Assembly: GCF_020532645.1 (NCBI RefSeq)
Contig: NZ_JAJAUZ010000006.1
Coordinates: 1-64,000, forward strand
DNA: 64,000 nt
From: Streptomyces bambusae
GTDB taxonomy: Bacteria > Actinomycetota > Actinomycetes > Streptomycetales > Streptomycetaceae
Direction: 5' to 3'
Shown: positions 26,635-33,799 of the stretch, piece by piece
Layout: each line of letters starts with the position of its first letter
Position numbering within the stretch: position 1 is the first letter of the stretch
Translations under genes and position numbers: made by a program
Notes under the pieces: model-generated
Told to the model about the DNA's origin: nothing
Database searches by the model: none
Seen by the model: the letters and a program-made list of their open reading frames with translations, nothing else

Positions 26635-27450
26635 GTGACGAACCACGGATTCCTGGCGATGGCCCCGCAGTACACGACGACGTCCGAGCTGCTCGCGGCG
26701 GCGGCGCGGCGGCGCGGAATGGACGTGGAGGTCCTGCCCGCCCGCGGCGGTGCGGGCGGTGCGGCGGGGCGGCACGGCGGCCACTACTACGGCGGCCCCG
26801 CCTTCGCGGCACACGTCGCGGACGACCTCGGCGTCGCCCTCCTGGAGCCGACCGACGACTGGCTCGCCGCACTGCCCGTCGCGTACACCCGGCGGCGCAT
26901 CACCCTGGCGACCCTCGGCGAGGCGCGCGCCCTGCCCGGGCCCGCATTCGTCAAGCCGCCCACCGCCAAGACCTTCCCGGCCGCCGTGTATGCCGTCGGC
27001 AGAGACCTGCCGACGGGACCGGACCTGACCGCGGACCTGCCCGTGCAGATCAGCGACGTGGTGACCTGGGCAGCCGAGTTCCGCCTGTACGTCCTGGACG
27101 GCGAGGTCCGTACGGGCTCGCAGTACGCCACCTTCGGCCGGCTCGACAGCGCACCACTGCACGGGCACGACCGCGAAGGCGCCGTCCTGGAGTTCGCGGA
27201 CGGCCTCCTGGCCGCGTGCGGCGCCGGCCTGCCCAGCGCCGTCGTGGTGGACGTGGGCCTCCTGTCCGGCCCCGACCGCGCCGCCGCCGACGCATGGGCG
27301 GTGGTCGAGGCGAACATGGCCTGGTTCAGCAACACCTACGCCGCCGACCCCGACCGCGCCCTGGACGTCGTCCTGCGCGCCGCCGGCCCGCGCCCGCGCA
27401 TGGCGGCCCGCGACCACCGCTTCTGCCGCGCGGTCCGCCCGTCGGGTTGA
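26635..27450 (+). CDS. ATP-grasp domain protein (DUF4343-like)
   Basis: This protein of about 271 aa begins with a pre-ATP-grasp motif (FLAMAPQYTTTSELLAAAARRRGMDVEVL). Next come the ATP-binding lysine region (PAFVKPPTAKTFPAAVY), an acidic strand (WAAEFRLYVLDGEVRTGS) and the metal-binding end (WAVVEANMAWFSNTY, with the E-x-N typical of ATP-grasp). Such enzymes ligate a carboxylate to an amine with ATP. The substrate is unknown and no precursor peptide is next to it. GTG 26635 lacks a clear ribosome binding site. Its LuxR-type neighbour may regulate it. Confidence 0.78.
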   Translation: MTNHGFLAMAPQYTTTSELLAAAARRRGMDVEVLPARGGAGGAAGRHGGHYYGGPAFAAHVADDLGVALLEPTDDWLAALPVAYTRRRITLATLGEARALPGPAFVKPPTAKTFPAAVYAVGRDLPTGPDLTADLPVQISDVVTWAAEFRLYVLDGEVRTGSQYATFGRLDSAPLHGHDREGAVLEFADGLLAACGAGLPSAVVVDVGLLSGPDRAAADAWAVVEANMAWFSNTYAADPDRALDVVLRAAGPRPRMAARDHRFCRAVRPSG

Positions 27451-27488
27451 CGCCGCGCCGGTCCCGGTGCTCCCGACCGGACGGGCCG

Positions 27489-28796
27489 TCAGACCACCGT
27501 GACCGGGTGGCGTACCACCGCGTCGAAGAGGTAGCCCTGGGTGTTGTGGACGGCCTTGCTCGGCTGGGTGCGGCCCGTGGTGTCGGTGGCACGGGCCAGG
27601 AGGGCGGTGGGGCCCGCGGTGCGCGGGGTCCACGGCACGGACCAGCGGACCCAGGTGCCGCGGCGCGGGGCGTCGTGGAAGCGGGCCCGCCGCCAGTGCG
27701 TACCGCCGTCCGTGCTGACCTCGACCCGGTGCACGGGGGCCGCGCCCGACCAGGAGCGGCCGGTCAGGAGGTGGGGGCGGTGCGCCGGGACGGTCGCGCC
27801 CGGCCGGAGTTCGAAGGCGCTCTTGAGGGTCTGGCGGGTGAGCGGGGCGCTGCCCTGCGGCGGGTGCTCGGGACCGAAGAGGCGGTAGAGGTCGGTGTTC
27901 CAGGGGGTGTAGAGGGGCCGGGCGCTGACCTCGATGTCGCCGACCCACTTGACCGAGGAGATGCCGATCCACTCGGGGACGACGACGCGGACCGGGCCGC
28001 CGTGGTCGGCGGGCAGCGGTTCACCGTTCATCTCGTACGCGAGGATGACGTCGTCGAAGGCCTTGGAGACGGGCAGCGGGCGGCGGACCCGGCCGAGGTT
28101 CACGCCGTTCGCCACCACCTCGTCGTCGAGGCCCCGGGGCAGTACGTCCACGGCGCGGCGGGTCACGCCCGCCTTCCGGAGCACGTCCGAGAGCCGGGCG
28201 CCGCGCCAGCGGGCCACGCCGATCGCGCCGAGGGTCCAGGCGGTCCCGGTGACGGTCTGGCCCTGCTGGGTGGTGTAGAAGCTGCGGCCGTTGCCCGCGC
28301 ACTCGATGAACAGGGTGCGTTCGACCGCCGGCAGGCGGCGCAGCGCGTCGTACGAGAACTCGACCGGGCCGTGTCCCTCCGGCAGGGCGTCGCCCCAGAC
28401 GGTCAGGCGCCAGTCGGCGGGGTCGAGACGGGGGGTGGAGGTGTGGTTGCGGACGAAGAACCGGTCCAGCGGGGTGAGGTGGCCGGTGCCGCGCAGGGCC
28501 TCGAAGTTTGTCTCGGCGTTGGTGCCGCGCAGGGTGAACAGCTCGGGCGGCAGGGGCTTCACGATGCCGGGTGCGGCCGCTGCCGTGGGCGCGGCGGGAG
28601 TCACCGGTCCGGTGCGGGGGGCCGCCCCGGCGGTTTCCGCGGCGGTCAGGGACAGCGGGGCGGCGGCCGCGGCACCCGCCGCGAACAGCGTGAGCAGGTC
28701 GCGGCGGTCCACCCCCGCCGAGCGGGCGCGGCCGCGCGCCCACTGGCGCAGGCGCGCGCGGTCGTACTGGCTCTCGTCCGACAGGTCGACGGGCAT
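27489..28796 (-). CDS. Tat-exported sulfite oxidase-family molybdoenzyme
   Basis: This 435-aa protein starts at ATG 28796 behind GAGGGAG. The Tat-type leader is VDRRDLLTLFAAGAAAAAPL. The molybdopterin domain has FFVRNHTSTP, the Mo-ligand Cys in LFIECAGNGRSFY and GGPVRVVVPEWIG. The C-terminal Ig-like dimerisation domain has VEVSTDGGTHW and RATDTTGRTQP. It oxidises sulfite or a related oxyanion outside the cytoplasmic membrane. No cytochrome partner is encoded alongside, so its electron acceptor is unknown. It converges with the ATP-grasp gene. Confidence 0.92.
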   Translation of the reverse strand: MPVDLSDESQYDRARLRQWARGRARSAGVDRRDLLTLFAAGAAAAAPLSLTAAETAGAAPRTGPVTPAAPTAAAAPGIVKPLPPELFTLRGTNAETNFEALRGTGHLTPLDRFFVRNHTSTPRLDPADWRLTVWGDALPEGHGPVEFSYDALRRLPAVERTLFIECAGNGRSFYTTQQGQTVTGTAWTLGAIGVARWRGARLSDVLRKAGVTRRAVDVLPRGLDDEVVANGVNLGRVRRPLPVSKAFDDVILAYEMNGEPLPADHGGPVRVVVPEWIGISSVKWVGDIEVSARPLYTPWNTDLYRLFGPEHPPQGSAPLTRQTLKSAFELRPGATVPAHRPHLLTGRSWSGAAPVHRVEVSTDGGTHWRRARFHDAPRRGTWVRWSVPWTPRTAGPTALLARATDTTGRTQPSKAVHNTQGYLFDAVVRHPVTVV

Positions 28797-29075
28797 GACG
28801 GGAGGCTCCCTCGGGTCGTGGTTCCCGACGGACCGTAGGAGCCCGCCCCCGTCTGCGGGAACCGCCCGGCTGCGATGGCCACGAACCTGCAACACCGCTG
28901 CAACGACCCCGACGGCAGGCGCGCCGGCCCCGGACCTCAGGACAGCCGCGGATGCCGGGGACCGGGGCCGCGCGGGCGGACGCGTCCGGGACGACCGTGT
29001 AGGTTGCGTGCAGTCCCGCGGCCGGCAGGTGCGGGCGGGCGAGGGTGCGGGCGGGCGAGGGGGCGGGGTGGGGTC

Positions 29076-29567
29076 GTGGCGGTGTGCTTCGAGCTGGTGG
29101 TGAACTTCGGCGGTGACGTGGCGGCGGCCCGGGCTGCCGCCGGGATCGAGCCGTGGCCCTTCACGCTCCCCTCCGGAGACCACCGGATCCCGCTGCACCG
29201 GCCCGTCCTGTCGGTGACCGACGGTTCCGCGTGGCTGTCGGTCCTGCCGGCGGCCGTCGGGTACGGGGTCGCGATGGACGGCAGCCTGCCGCGGTTCGAG
29301 CTGACGGAGGCCGAGCTCGCCGAACTCGGCGGCGGACTCTACGGGTTGCTCGCGCGGTTCGAGGGGTACCTGGCGGCCATGGTCGGGTGGGACCCGGAGC
29401 CGCTGCTCGACGTCGACGACCTCGCCGCCGACTGGGCCGGGGAGCTCGCCGACGGCGCGCTGCCGGGACTGGTCCTCGCCGAACACCTGCGCACCCGCCT
29501 GCCGTTGGGTCCGGAGTGGGTGCCCTTCCGGCCGGGACACGTGTGGCTGCCGTACGGGAGTCGTTGA
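29076..29567 (+). CDS. Hypothetical protein, 163 aa
   Basis: This protein starts at GTG 29076 behind GGGGCGGGGTGGGG. It looks soluble: CFELVVNFGGDVAAARAAAG at the N-terminus, HRPVLSVTDGSAWLSVLPA in the middle and a C-terminal AEHLRTRLPLGPEWVPFRPG. No signal peptide or membrane helix is present. Homologues in Streptomyces, as far as I recall, are uncharacterised. It stands alone between the divergent sulfite oxidase gene and the convergent snapalysin gene. Confidence 0.7.
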   Translation: MAVCFELVVNFGGDVAAARAAAGIEPWPFTLPSGDHRIPLHRPVLSVTDGSAWLSVLPAAVGYGVAMDGSLPRFELTEAELAELGGGLYGLLARFEGYLAAMVGWDPEPLLDVDDLAADWAGELADGALPGLVLAEHLRTRLPLGPEWVPFRPGHVWLPYGSR

Positions 29568-29581
29568 GCGGCCCCGTGCGG

Positions 29582-29622
29582 AGGCCCCGCCCGGGCTCGC
29601 GCAAGGCGTGCCGGGACGGGGC
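29582..29622. terminator. GC-rich bidirectional hairpin
   Basis: GGCCCCG.CC.GG at 29582 pairs with CC.GG.CGGGGCC ending at 29622, between the convergent stops of the 163-aa gene and snapalysin. A smaller GGGGGC/GCCCCC hairpin follows. Confidence 0.55.
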
Positions 29623-29653
29623 CGGTGGGGGCACCGCCCCCCCGTGTCGTACG

Positions 29654-30232
29654 TCAGGGGGCGTCGACGAGAAGCCGGCCGTCGGTCGGCACGGTGGCGG
29701 CGAGCGCGGTGGCGTAGGCGGACTGCACCCGGGACCGCTCGGTCGCGTTGGGTACGGCGTTCGTGCAGGCCGTGCCGGCGCTGGAGCCGGACATCAGCTG
29801 GCTGCACGGCCCCGGCTTGGTGTCCGGCAGGCCCAGGCTGTGGCCCAGCTCGTGCGCCGTGATGCGCGTCTTGTCGTAGCCCTGGGTCACGGCCTGCGCG
29901 CCGAGTTCGACCCGCACCTGCCGCCCCGGACGGACCGGTCCGAGGGTGGCCTGCGGCCAGCCGGTGGTGGCCACGATGACGATCTCGGCCCGGACCCCGG
30001 GCGCCGCCTTCACCAGCCGTACGTTGCTGACGTTCGTGTTCCAGGAGGCGACGCCGGCCGCGACGGCCGCTTCCCAGCCGACGGCCCGGCTGTCGTCGTA
30101 ACGGAGCGTCACCACTGCTGCGGCGGCGTCCGGTACGGCCACGGGCGCGGGTGCGGCGGTCGCGGCAGTCGCGGCCGCGAGGACCAGTGCAGCGGCGGCG
30201 GTGCCTGTTTTGAGCCAGGTGCCCAGGGACAT
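29654..30232 (-). CDS. snpA: Snapalysin-type extracellular zinc metalloprotease (M7)
   Basis: This 192-aa protein has a signal peptide with cleavage after AATAAPA. The catalytic site is HELGHSLGLPD (about residues 128-138), the H-E-x-x-H-x-x-G-x-x-D signature of snapalysin, in which Asp replaces the third His as zinc ligand. Two Cys (GPCSQL, GTACTN) fit the family disulphide. It is a small secreted milk-protein-type endopeptidase. The start at 30232 is supported by AAGGAG eight bases upstream. The usual divergent LysR activator (snpR) is absent here; the upstream DNA instead holds a small-RNA candidate. Confidence 0.92.
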   Translation of the reverse strand: MSLGTWLKTGTAAAALVLAAATAATAAPAPVAVPDAAAAVVTLRYDDSRAVGWEAAVAAGVASWNTNVSNVRLVKAAPGVRAEIVIVATTGWPQATLGPVRPGRQVRVELGAQAVTQGYDKTRITAHELGHSLGLPDTKPGPCSQLMSGSSAGTACTNAVPNATERSRVQSAYATALAATVPTDGRLLVDAP

Positions 30233-30641
30233 GGAGGTGCTCCTTCACGTGTGGGGGACCCGGCCCCTCGGCGGAGCCGGGGCGCGGAGGCGCCGCCACC
30301 GCCCGCCGGTGGCCCGGGCGTTCGGACAGCCGCCCCTCCGGAGCCCTAAGAACGTAGCCCCGCACCCCGCCAACCCGTCATGCGCATGCCAGCCATTTCC
30401 GCCCACGCGCTCCGGCCGCTGCCCGGTCAGCGGGCGCCACGGGTCGTGCACCTGCCCCCCGGCCGCCCGGCCGCACCCGGATCCGCAGGCGCCCGCCCGG
30501 CACATGCCCTGGTGATGGGCCAGTTCCCGGTCGCTACGTGGGGACATGGCGGAGAGGGGGTCTCTCCCGGGCTGCACCCCTCCTGCCCGCCTCGCGCCGC
30601 GAAGCCGACGTCCCCGGCCCGGGGCCTCTGCCGCCGGGCGG

Positions 30642-30671
30642 TTGGACCGGGTTGCGCCGGTCATGTATGGT
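30642..30671 (+). promoter_or_regulatory. Promoter of the small-RNA candidate
   Basis: TTGGAC (30642-30647), an 18-bp spacer and TATGGT (30666-30671) predict transcription from about 30677. No start codon with a ribosome binding site follows. Confidence 0.65.
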
Positions 30672-30676
30672 TGATC

Positions 30677-30825
30677 TTGTTCTCGCGGCCGGATTCCCCG
30701 GTGGTGGGCATGCGTTGGTGGTCCAAGGAAAGGCACCCCACTTCCCGTGGGGGGATGCAGGTGCAAGGCCTGCCCAGCGCTCGAACAAGGCCCCGGTCTC
30801 CTCAGGGAGACCGGGGCCTTCTGCG
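30677..30825 (+). ncRNA. Candidate structured small RNA, about 145 nt
   Basis: A promoter leads into a region with a closing helix CTTGTTC (30676-30682) / GAACAAG (30783-30789) that encloses several small hairpins. These are CCGG/CCGG, TTGG-TGGT-CCAA, CCCCAC-TTCCC-GTGGGG and GCAGG/CCTGC. Directly after the closing helix comes a 15-bp stem-loop (30787-30820, AAGGCCCCGGTCTCC with its complement, loop TCAG) followed by a T-rich tail: an intrinsic terminator. No reading frame explains it. It does not match tmRNA, SRP RNA, RNase P or riboswitch motifs I can recognise. A 6S-like role cannot be excluded. Confidence 0.6.
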
Positions 30826-30894
30826 TTGCGTTACGGTGTCCTGCGCGGCCGTCACACGGTCGGTGCACCTGAGGCGGCCGCCCGCCGGCCGTCC

Positions 30895-31245
30895 CTACGT
30901 CCCGCCGTCCCGGCCCAGTCGGCGGTCCAGGAACGCGACCAGGCGCGCCTCCGAACGCAGGAGCCGCTCGCGCTGCTCAGGCGGCAGCGAGGCGAGGGGG
31001 TCGACGAGGACCTGTTTCCGGGGGACGAACACCATGTTGCCGCGGTAGATCCGGCACCCGGCACACCAGGCGAGTCCGATGCAGCGCTCGAACAGCGGTG
31101 ATTCGGGCGGGTGATGGCGGTACCGGTACGAACGGACGCCCGTCCCGCACGCGGCACAGACCCGCCGATCCCCCTCGGGAACGGTTTCCCAACTCCCGAC
31201 CTTCCGCCACTCCCACCGCCCGGCCGCTGCTCTTCAAGTGGTCAT
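30895..31245 (-). pseudogene. Zinc-ribbon hypothetical protein interrupted at codon 4
   Basis: This frame has no usable start after the stop, so ordinary gene finding misses it. From ATG 31245 it reads M-T-T-stop (TGA at 31234-31236), then continues uninterrupted for about 112 codons to TAG at 30895. It contains VGSWETVPEGD, a Cys pair VCAACG, FERCIGLAWCAGC (second CxxC) and a helical tail LPPEQRERLLRSEARLVAFL. The pattern of a four-Cys zinc ribbon plus helix looks like a genuine Streptomyces family. GTG, ATG and ATG starts upstream all run into the TGA. Explanations are a recent nonsense mutation (for example CGA to TGA), a base error, or a non-standard start. Confidence 0.7.
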
Positions 31246-31641
31246 GCCGACCATTCTCACGCACGCACGCACCCACCCACCCACCCACCCGGCCCGGCAC
31301 AGCCTGCCGGGCATGCCGCTGCGGTGAGCAGTGGGTGGCTGCCGCACCGACGGGGAAGGCGGGATGGTCGAGGGCGGCGATGTGCCGGCCGGTCACCGAC
31401 TCACGGTGCTGCTCGGGGGGACAGCCGCCGCCACCCCGCCTCAGCGTCGAAATGCGGCTCGTCCCCCTCCGGCGCAGGATGAACGTGGACGTTCAAGTCG
31501 GACCGACGGCCGGGGCAGTACTGACGGCCGGTGCTGCCGGGAGTGGCCGGTTCGGTTGCACGGGCGTCCTCCTTCACATTGCCCGGGTGCGTCCCCGTCG
31601 GGGGCGGGCGCACGCGTCCGTGCGAGGAAAGGGGAGCATCC
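31246..31641. other. Intergenic region with short tandem repeat
   Basis: No convincing gene is seen in these 396 bases. The main feature is a GCAC/CCAC tetranucleotide tract at about 31261-31290. The right end carries the ribosome binding site and probably the promoter of the secreted protein gene at 31642. Confidence 0.6.
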
Positions 31642-32544
31642 ATGAGGAAATCCCTGATGGCCGCACTCGCCACCGTCACTGCCACCACAGCCGTCCTGCT
31701 GGCCGGTCCGGTCACGTCGGCGAGTGCCGCGTCGCCGTTCTGCAACCAGACGCCGCCGAGTACGTCGATCTTCTTCTACCGGTCCGACAACGGGAATGCC
31801 GGCACCGGTACGCTCTCGGCCGGCCAGTGGCAGTTCAAGGCGTCGCTGAACCTCCCGCCCGGCTACACGCACGGCGCCGCGAGCCGTGACTCGCTGCTGC
31901 TCTACAACAAGGACACCGGCGCCGGTGAGATCGGTACGTTCACGAACGGCAGGTACGCACGTGTCGGGACCTACGGGTTCGCGCAGGGCTGGACCCACAT
32001 CGAGGCCTCCGGCGACTCCGTGATCTTCTACAAATCGAACGGTTACGGAGTGACGGGCACCCTCAAGAACGGTGCGTTCCAACAGGTGCGCGTCTACAAC
32101 AACTTCAGCTCCGGCTGGGGGACGATGGCCGCCTCCTGCGACACGCTGGTCGCGGCGGCCCGGCAGGGAGGGACCGATTTCCCCTGGAGCAAGGTCGGCT
32201 ACGGCACCCTCACCGACGGCGTCTACACTCACGAGGGCAGCATTCCGCGGGATGACTTCCTGGGAGAGCTGACCGCGACGAAGGACTCCGTGCTGTCCTG
32301 GGCGAGGGCCGGCGAAGGGCTCGAAATCCGGGTGTCCAAGGCCACCGAAGGCACCGGCATTTCGTTCAACCAGATCGGCACCTCCGGGGTGTGGAACAAG
32401 GTGGGCCGGACCTCGGACAGCCTGTTCTTCTACAAGACCGACGGCACCGCCTGGACTTCGACCCTGGTCAACGGCTCCTACACCAACGTCGGCCCCCTCG
32501 CCCAGGTTTCCTCGGGCTGGACCCTCATCGAGGGCGGCGTCTGA
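31642..32544 (+). CDS. Secreted beta-propeller-like protein
   Basis: This 300-aa protein starts at ATG 31642 behind AAAGGGGAGC. The signal peptide ends near TSASAASP. The mature part is a series of about six repeats of roughly 45 residues built on a Ser-Asp-Ser-Leu/Val-hydrophobic-Phe-Tyr core (SIFFYRSDNG, DSLLLYNKDTG, DSVIFYKSNG, DSLFFYKTDG), each followed by GTL..G.W or GTF..GRY. This is a tectonin/FG-GAP-like blade pattern, probably binding surfaces or glycans outside the cell. No catalytic motif is seen. Confidence 0.82.
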   Translation: MRKSLMAALATVTATTAVLLAGPVTSASAASPFCNQTPPSTSIFFYRSDNGNAGTGTLSAGQWQFKASLNLPPGYTHGAASRDSLLLYNKDTGAGEIGTFTNGRYARVGTYGFAQGWTHIEASGDSVIFYKSNGYGVTGTLKNGAFQQVRVYNNFSSGWGTMAASCDTLVAAARQGGTDFPWSKVGYGTLTDGVYTHEGSIPRDDFLGELTATKDSVLSWARAGEGLEIRVSKATEGTGISFNQIGTSGVWNKVGRTSDSLFFYKTDGTAWTSTLVNGSYTNVGPLAQVSSGWTLIEGGV

Positions 32545-32642
32545 CCTCGCCCCGGCAACCGCCGCCGGTGCCCGCCAGGCCCGCCCTGCCGTCGCCCGGC
32601 GCGACCATAGATTCGCTCCTGTCGTCCCGTGGAGGAGCTCCC

Positions 32643-33077
32643 ATGACAGCCGCGTCCGACCAGGCCCTCGTCCGTCGGTTCTTCGAGGAGGTGTGGAACC
32701 GGAACGATCTCGAAGTGGCACGTGACATCGTCCACGAGGACTACGCGTCGCCCGAGGGGCAGACCTTCCCAAGTCTGCCCGGGTTCGACATCCTCGCGGC
32801 GGACCTGAAGCTGTACCAGTCGCTGTACCGGGACCTGACGTTCACGATCGAGCGGATGTTCGTGGAGGAGGAGCAGGAGCAGGACCAGGACCAGGAGCAG
32901 CAGCAGGTCGTGTGGACGGTCTGGCACGCCACGGGCGAGTCGAAGATCCACACCTTCACCGACCGGCTGGGCAGGATCCGCCCGCAGGAGCTAAGCGCCC
33001 TCGGCGTGAGCCTGACGGAGGTGCGCGACGGCAAGGTCGCCTCGCACCGGCTCCTGTGGCCCCGCACCCACCCGTAG
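32643..33077 (+). CDS. SnoaL-like (NTF2-fold) protein
   Basis: This 144-aa protein starts at ATG 32643 behind GGAGGAG. It shows the SnoaL/NTF2 pattern: ALVRRFFEEVWNRNDLEVARDIVHEDY, then PGFDILAADLKLYQSLYRDLTFTIERMF, and VSLTEVRDGKVASHRLLW at the end. A low-complexity acidic/Gln insertion (EEEQEQDQDQEQQQ) sits in a loop. SnoaL-like proteins are small cyclases, isomerases or binding proteins for hydrophobic molecules. It is first in a run of seven closely spaced genes (14 bases to the next). A TAGATT -10-like box lies at 32608-32613. Confidence 0.83.
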   Translation: MTAASDQALVRRFFEEVWNRNDLEVARDIVHEDYASPEGQTFPSLPGFDILAADLKLYQSLYRDLTFTIERMFVEEEQEQDQDQEQQQVVWTVWHATGESKIHTFTDRLGRIRPQELSALGVSLTEVRDGKVASHRLLWPRTHP

Positions 33078-33091
33078 AACGGAATCCGCCG

Positions 33092-33715
33092 ATGGCATCC
33101 GCAGAGCGCACCGTGTTCCCGCTGGAACTCCGCCCCAAGAGCGGCGTGACGGGTGAGGACGTCAAGAAGGCCGTGGCGCGCGACCTGACCGGGGCGACGC
33201 ACGATCTCGGCCGGTTCGGCAACGTCAGCGCGGTACGCCTGCTGCATGACCACGCCGACGGCCGCCACCTCCTCCTGGTGTCCACGGACGGCTCGTGGAC
33301 CCCGGACGCCACGATCGAAAGCCTCGGGGCCATCACCGCGATCGACCGGCTGGGCTCGTTCCACTTCGTCGGCCCGGCCCCGCTCGACGGTGAGGCGACC
33401 GCCGGGGGGACCGGACCCGGCCTGGACCTCGGCAACGACATCCGCCTCTTCGAGCTGCACCCGAACGCCGGCCGTACCGCCGACGACCTCGCCGAAGCCG
33501 TCGGCACTCAGCTCGTCACGCTGCTCGACGCGCCCCCCACCCGGGCGGGGAACGTCCTGAACGTCTCCCTGCTGAGGGAAGACGACGCCGACCGGCACCT
33601 GCTCTTCTTCGGCGTGGACAACGGCACGTCCCGCCGCAACGAGAGCCGCCTCGCCGCCCTCCGCGACACCATGGACGTCAAGGAACTCGGCTCGTTCATC
33701 CAGCAGCCCCTGTAA
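33092..33715 (+). CDS. Internally duplicated small protein of unknown function
   Basis: This is a 207-aa protein with no signal peptide. The two halves look homologous. The first has ELRPKSGVTGEDVKKAV, FGNVSAVRLLHDHADGRHLLLVSTDG and LGSFHFVG; the second has ELHPNAGRTADDLAEAV, AGNVLNVSLLREDDADRHLLFFGVDNG and LGSFIQQ. Each half is about 100 residues with an alpha/beta, possibly ferredoxin-like, pattern. I do not recognise the family. It lies 14 bases after the SnoaL-like gene and 84 before the next gene, in the haem-peroxidase operon. Confidence 0.78.
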   Translation: MASAERTVFPLELRPKSGVTGEDVKKAVARDLTGATHDLGRFGNVSAVRLLHDHADGRHLLLVSTDGSWTPDATIESLGAITAIDRLGSFHFVGPAPLDGEATAGGTGPGLDLGNDIRLFELHPNAGRTADDLAEAVGTQLVTLLDAPPTRAGNVLNVSLLREDDADRHLLFFGVDNGTSRRNESRLAALRDTMDVKELGSFIQQPL

Positions 33716-33799
33716 GGACGGGGCGTACCGGGGCACGACATGCCGGGGCGGACAGGCTGAACGTACGATGATGTCATGGCCCGCCCGCGGAGGTGCGTG

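Noticed and set aside
26635..27450. ATP-grasp gene considered as a graspetide ligase
   Set aside because: No short precursor peptide gene with repeated acidic/Thr core motifs is found within several kb.
31261..31290. GCAC/CCAC tract considered as a CRISPR-like array
   Set aside because: The units are 4 bp with no spacers; it is a plain microsatellite.
31098..31396. Overlapping frames on both strands upstream of the secreted protein at 31642
   Set aside because: They are shadows of the interrupted zinc-ribbon gene and of intergenic repeats.
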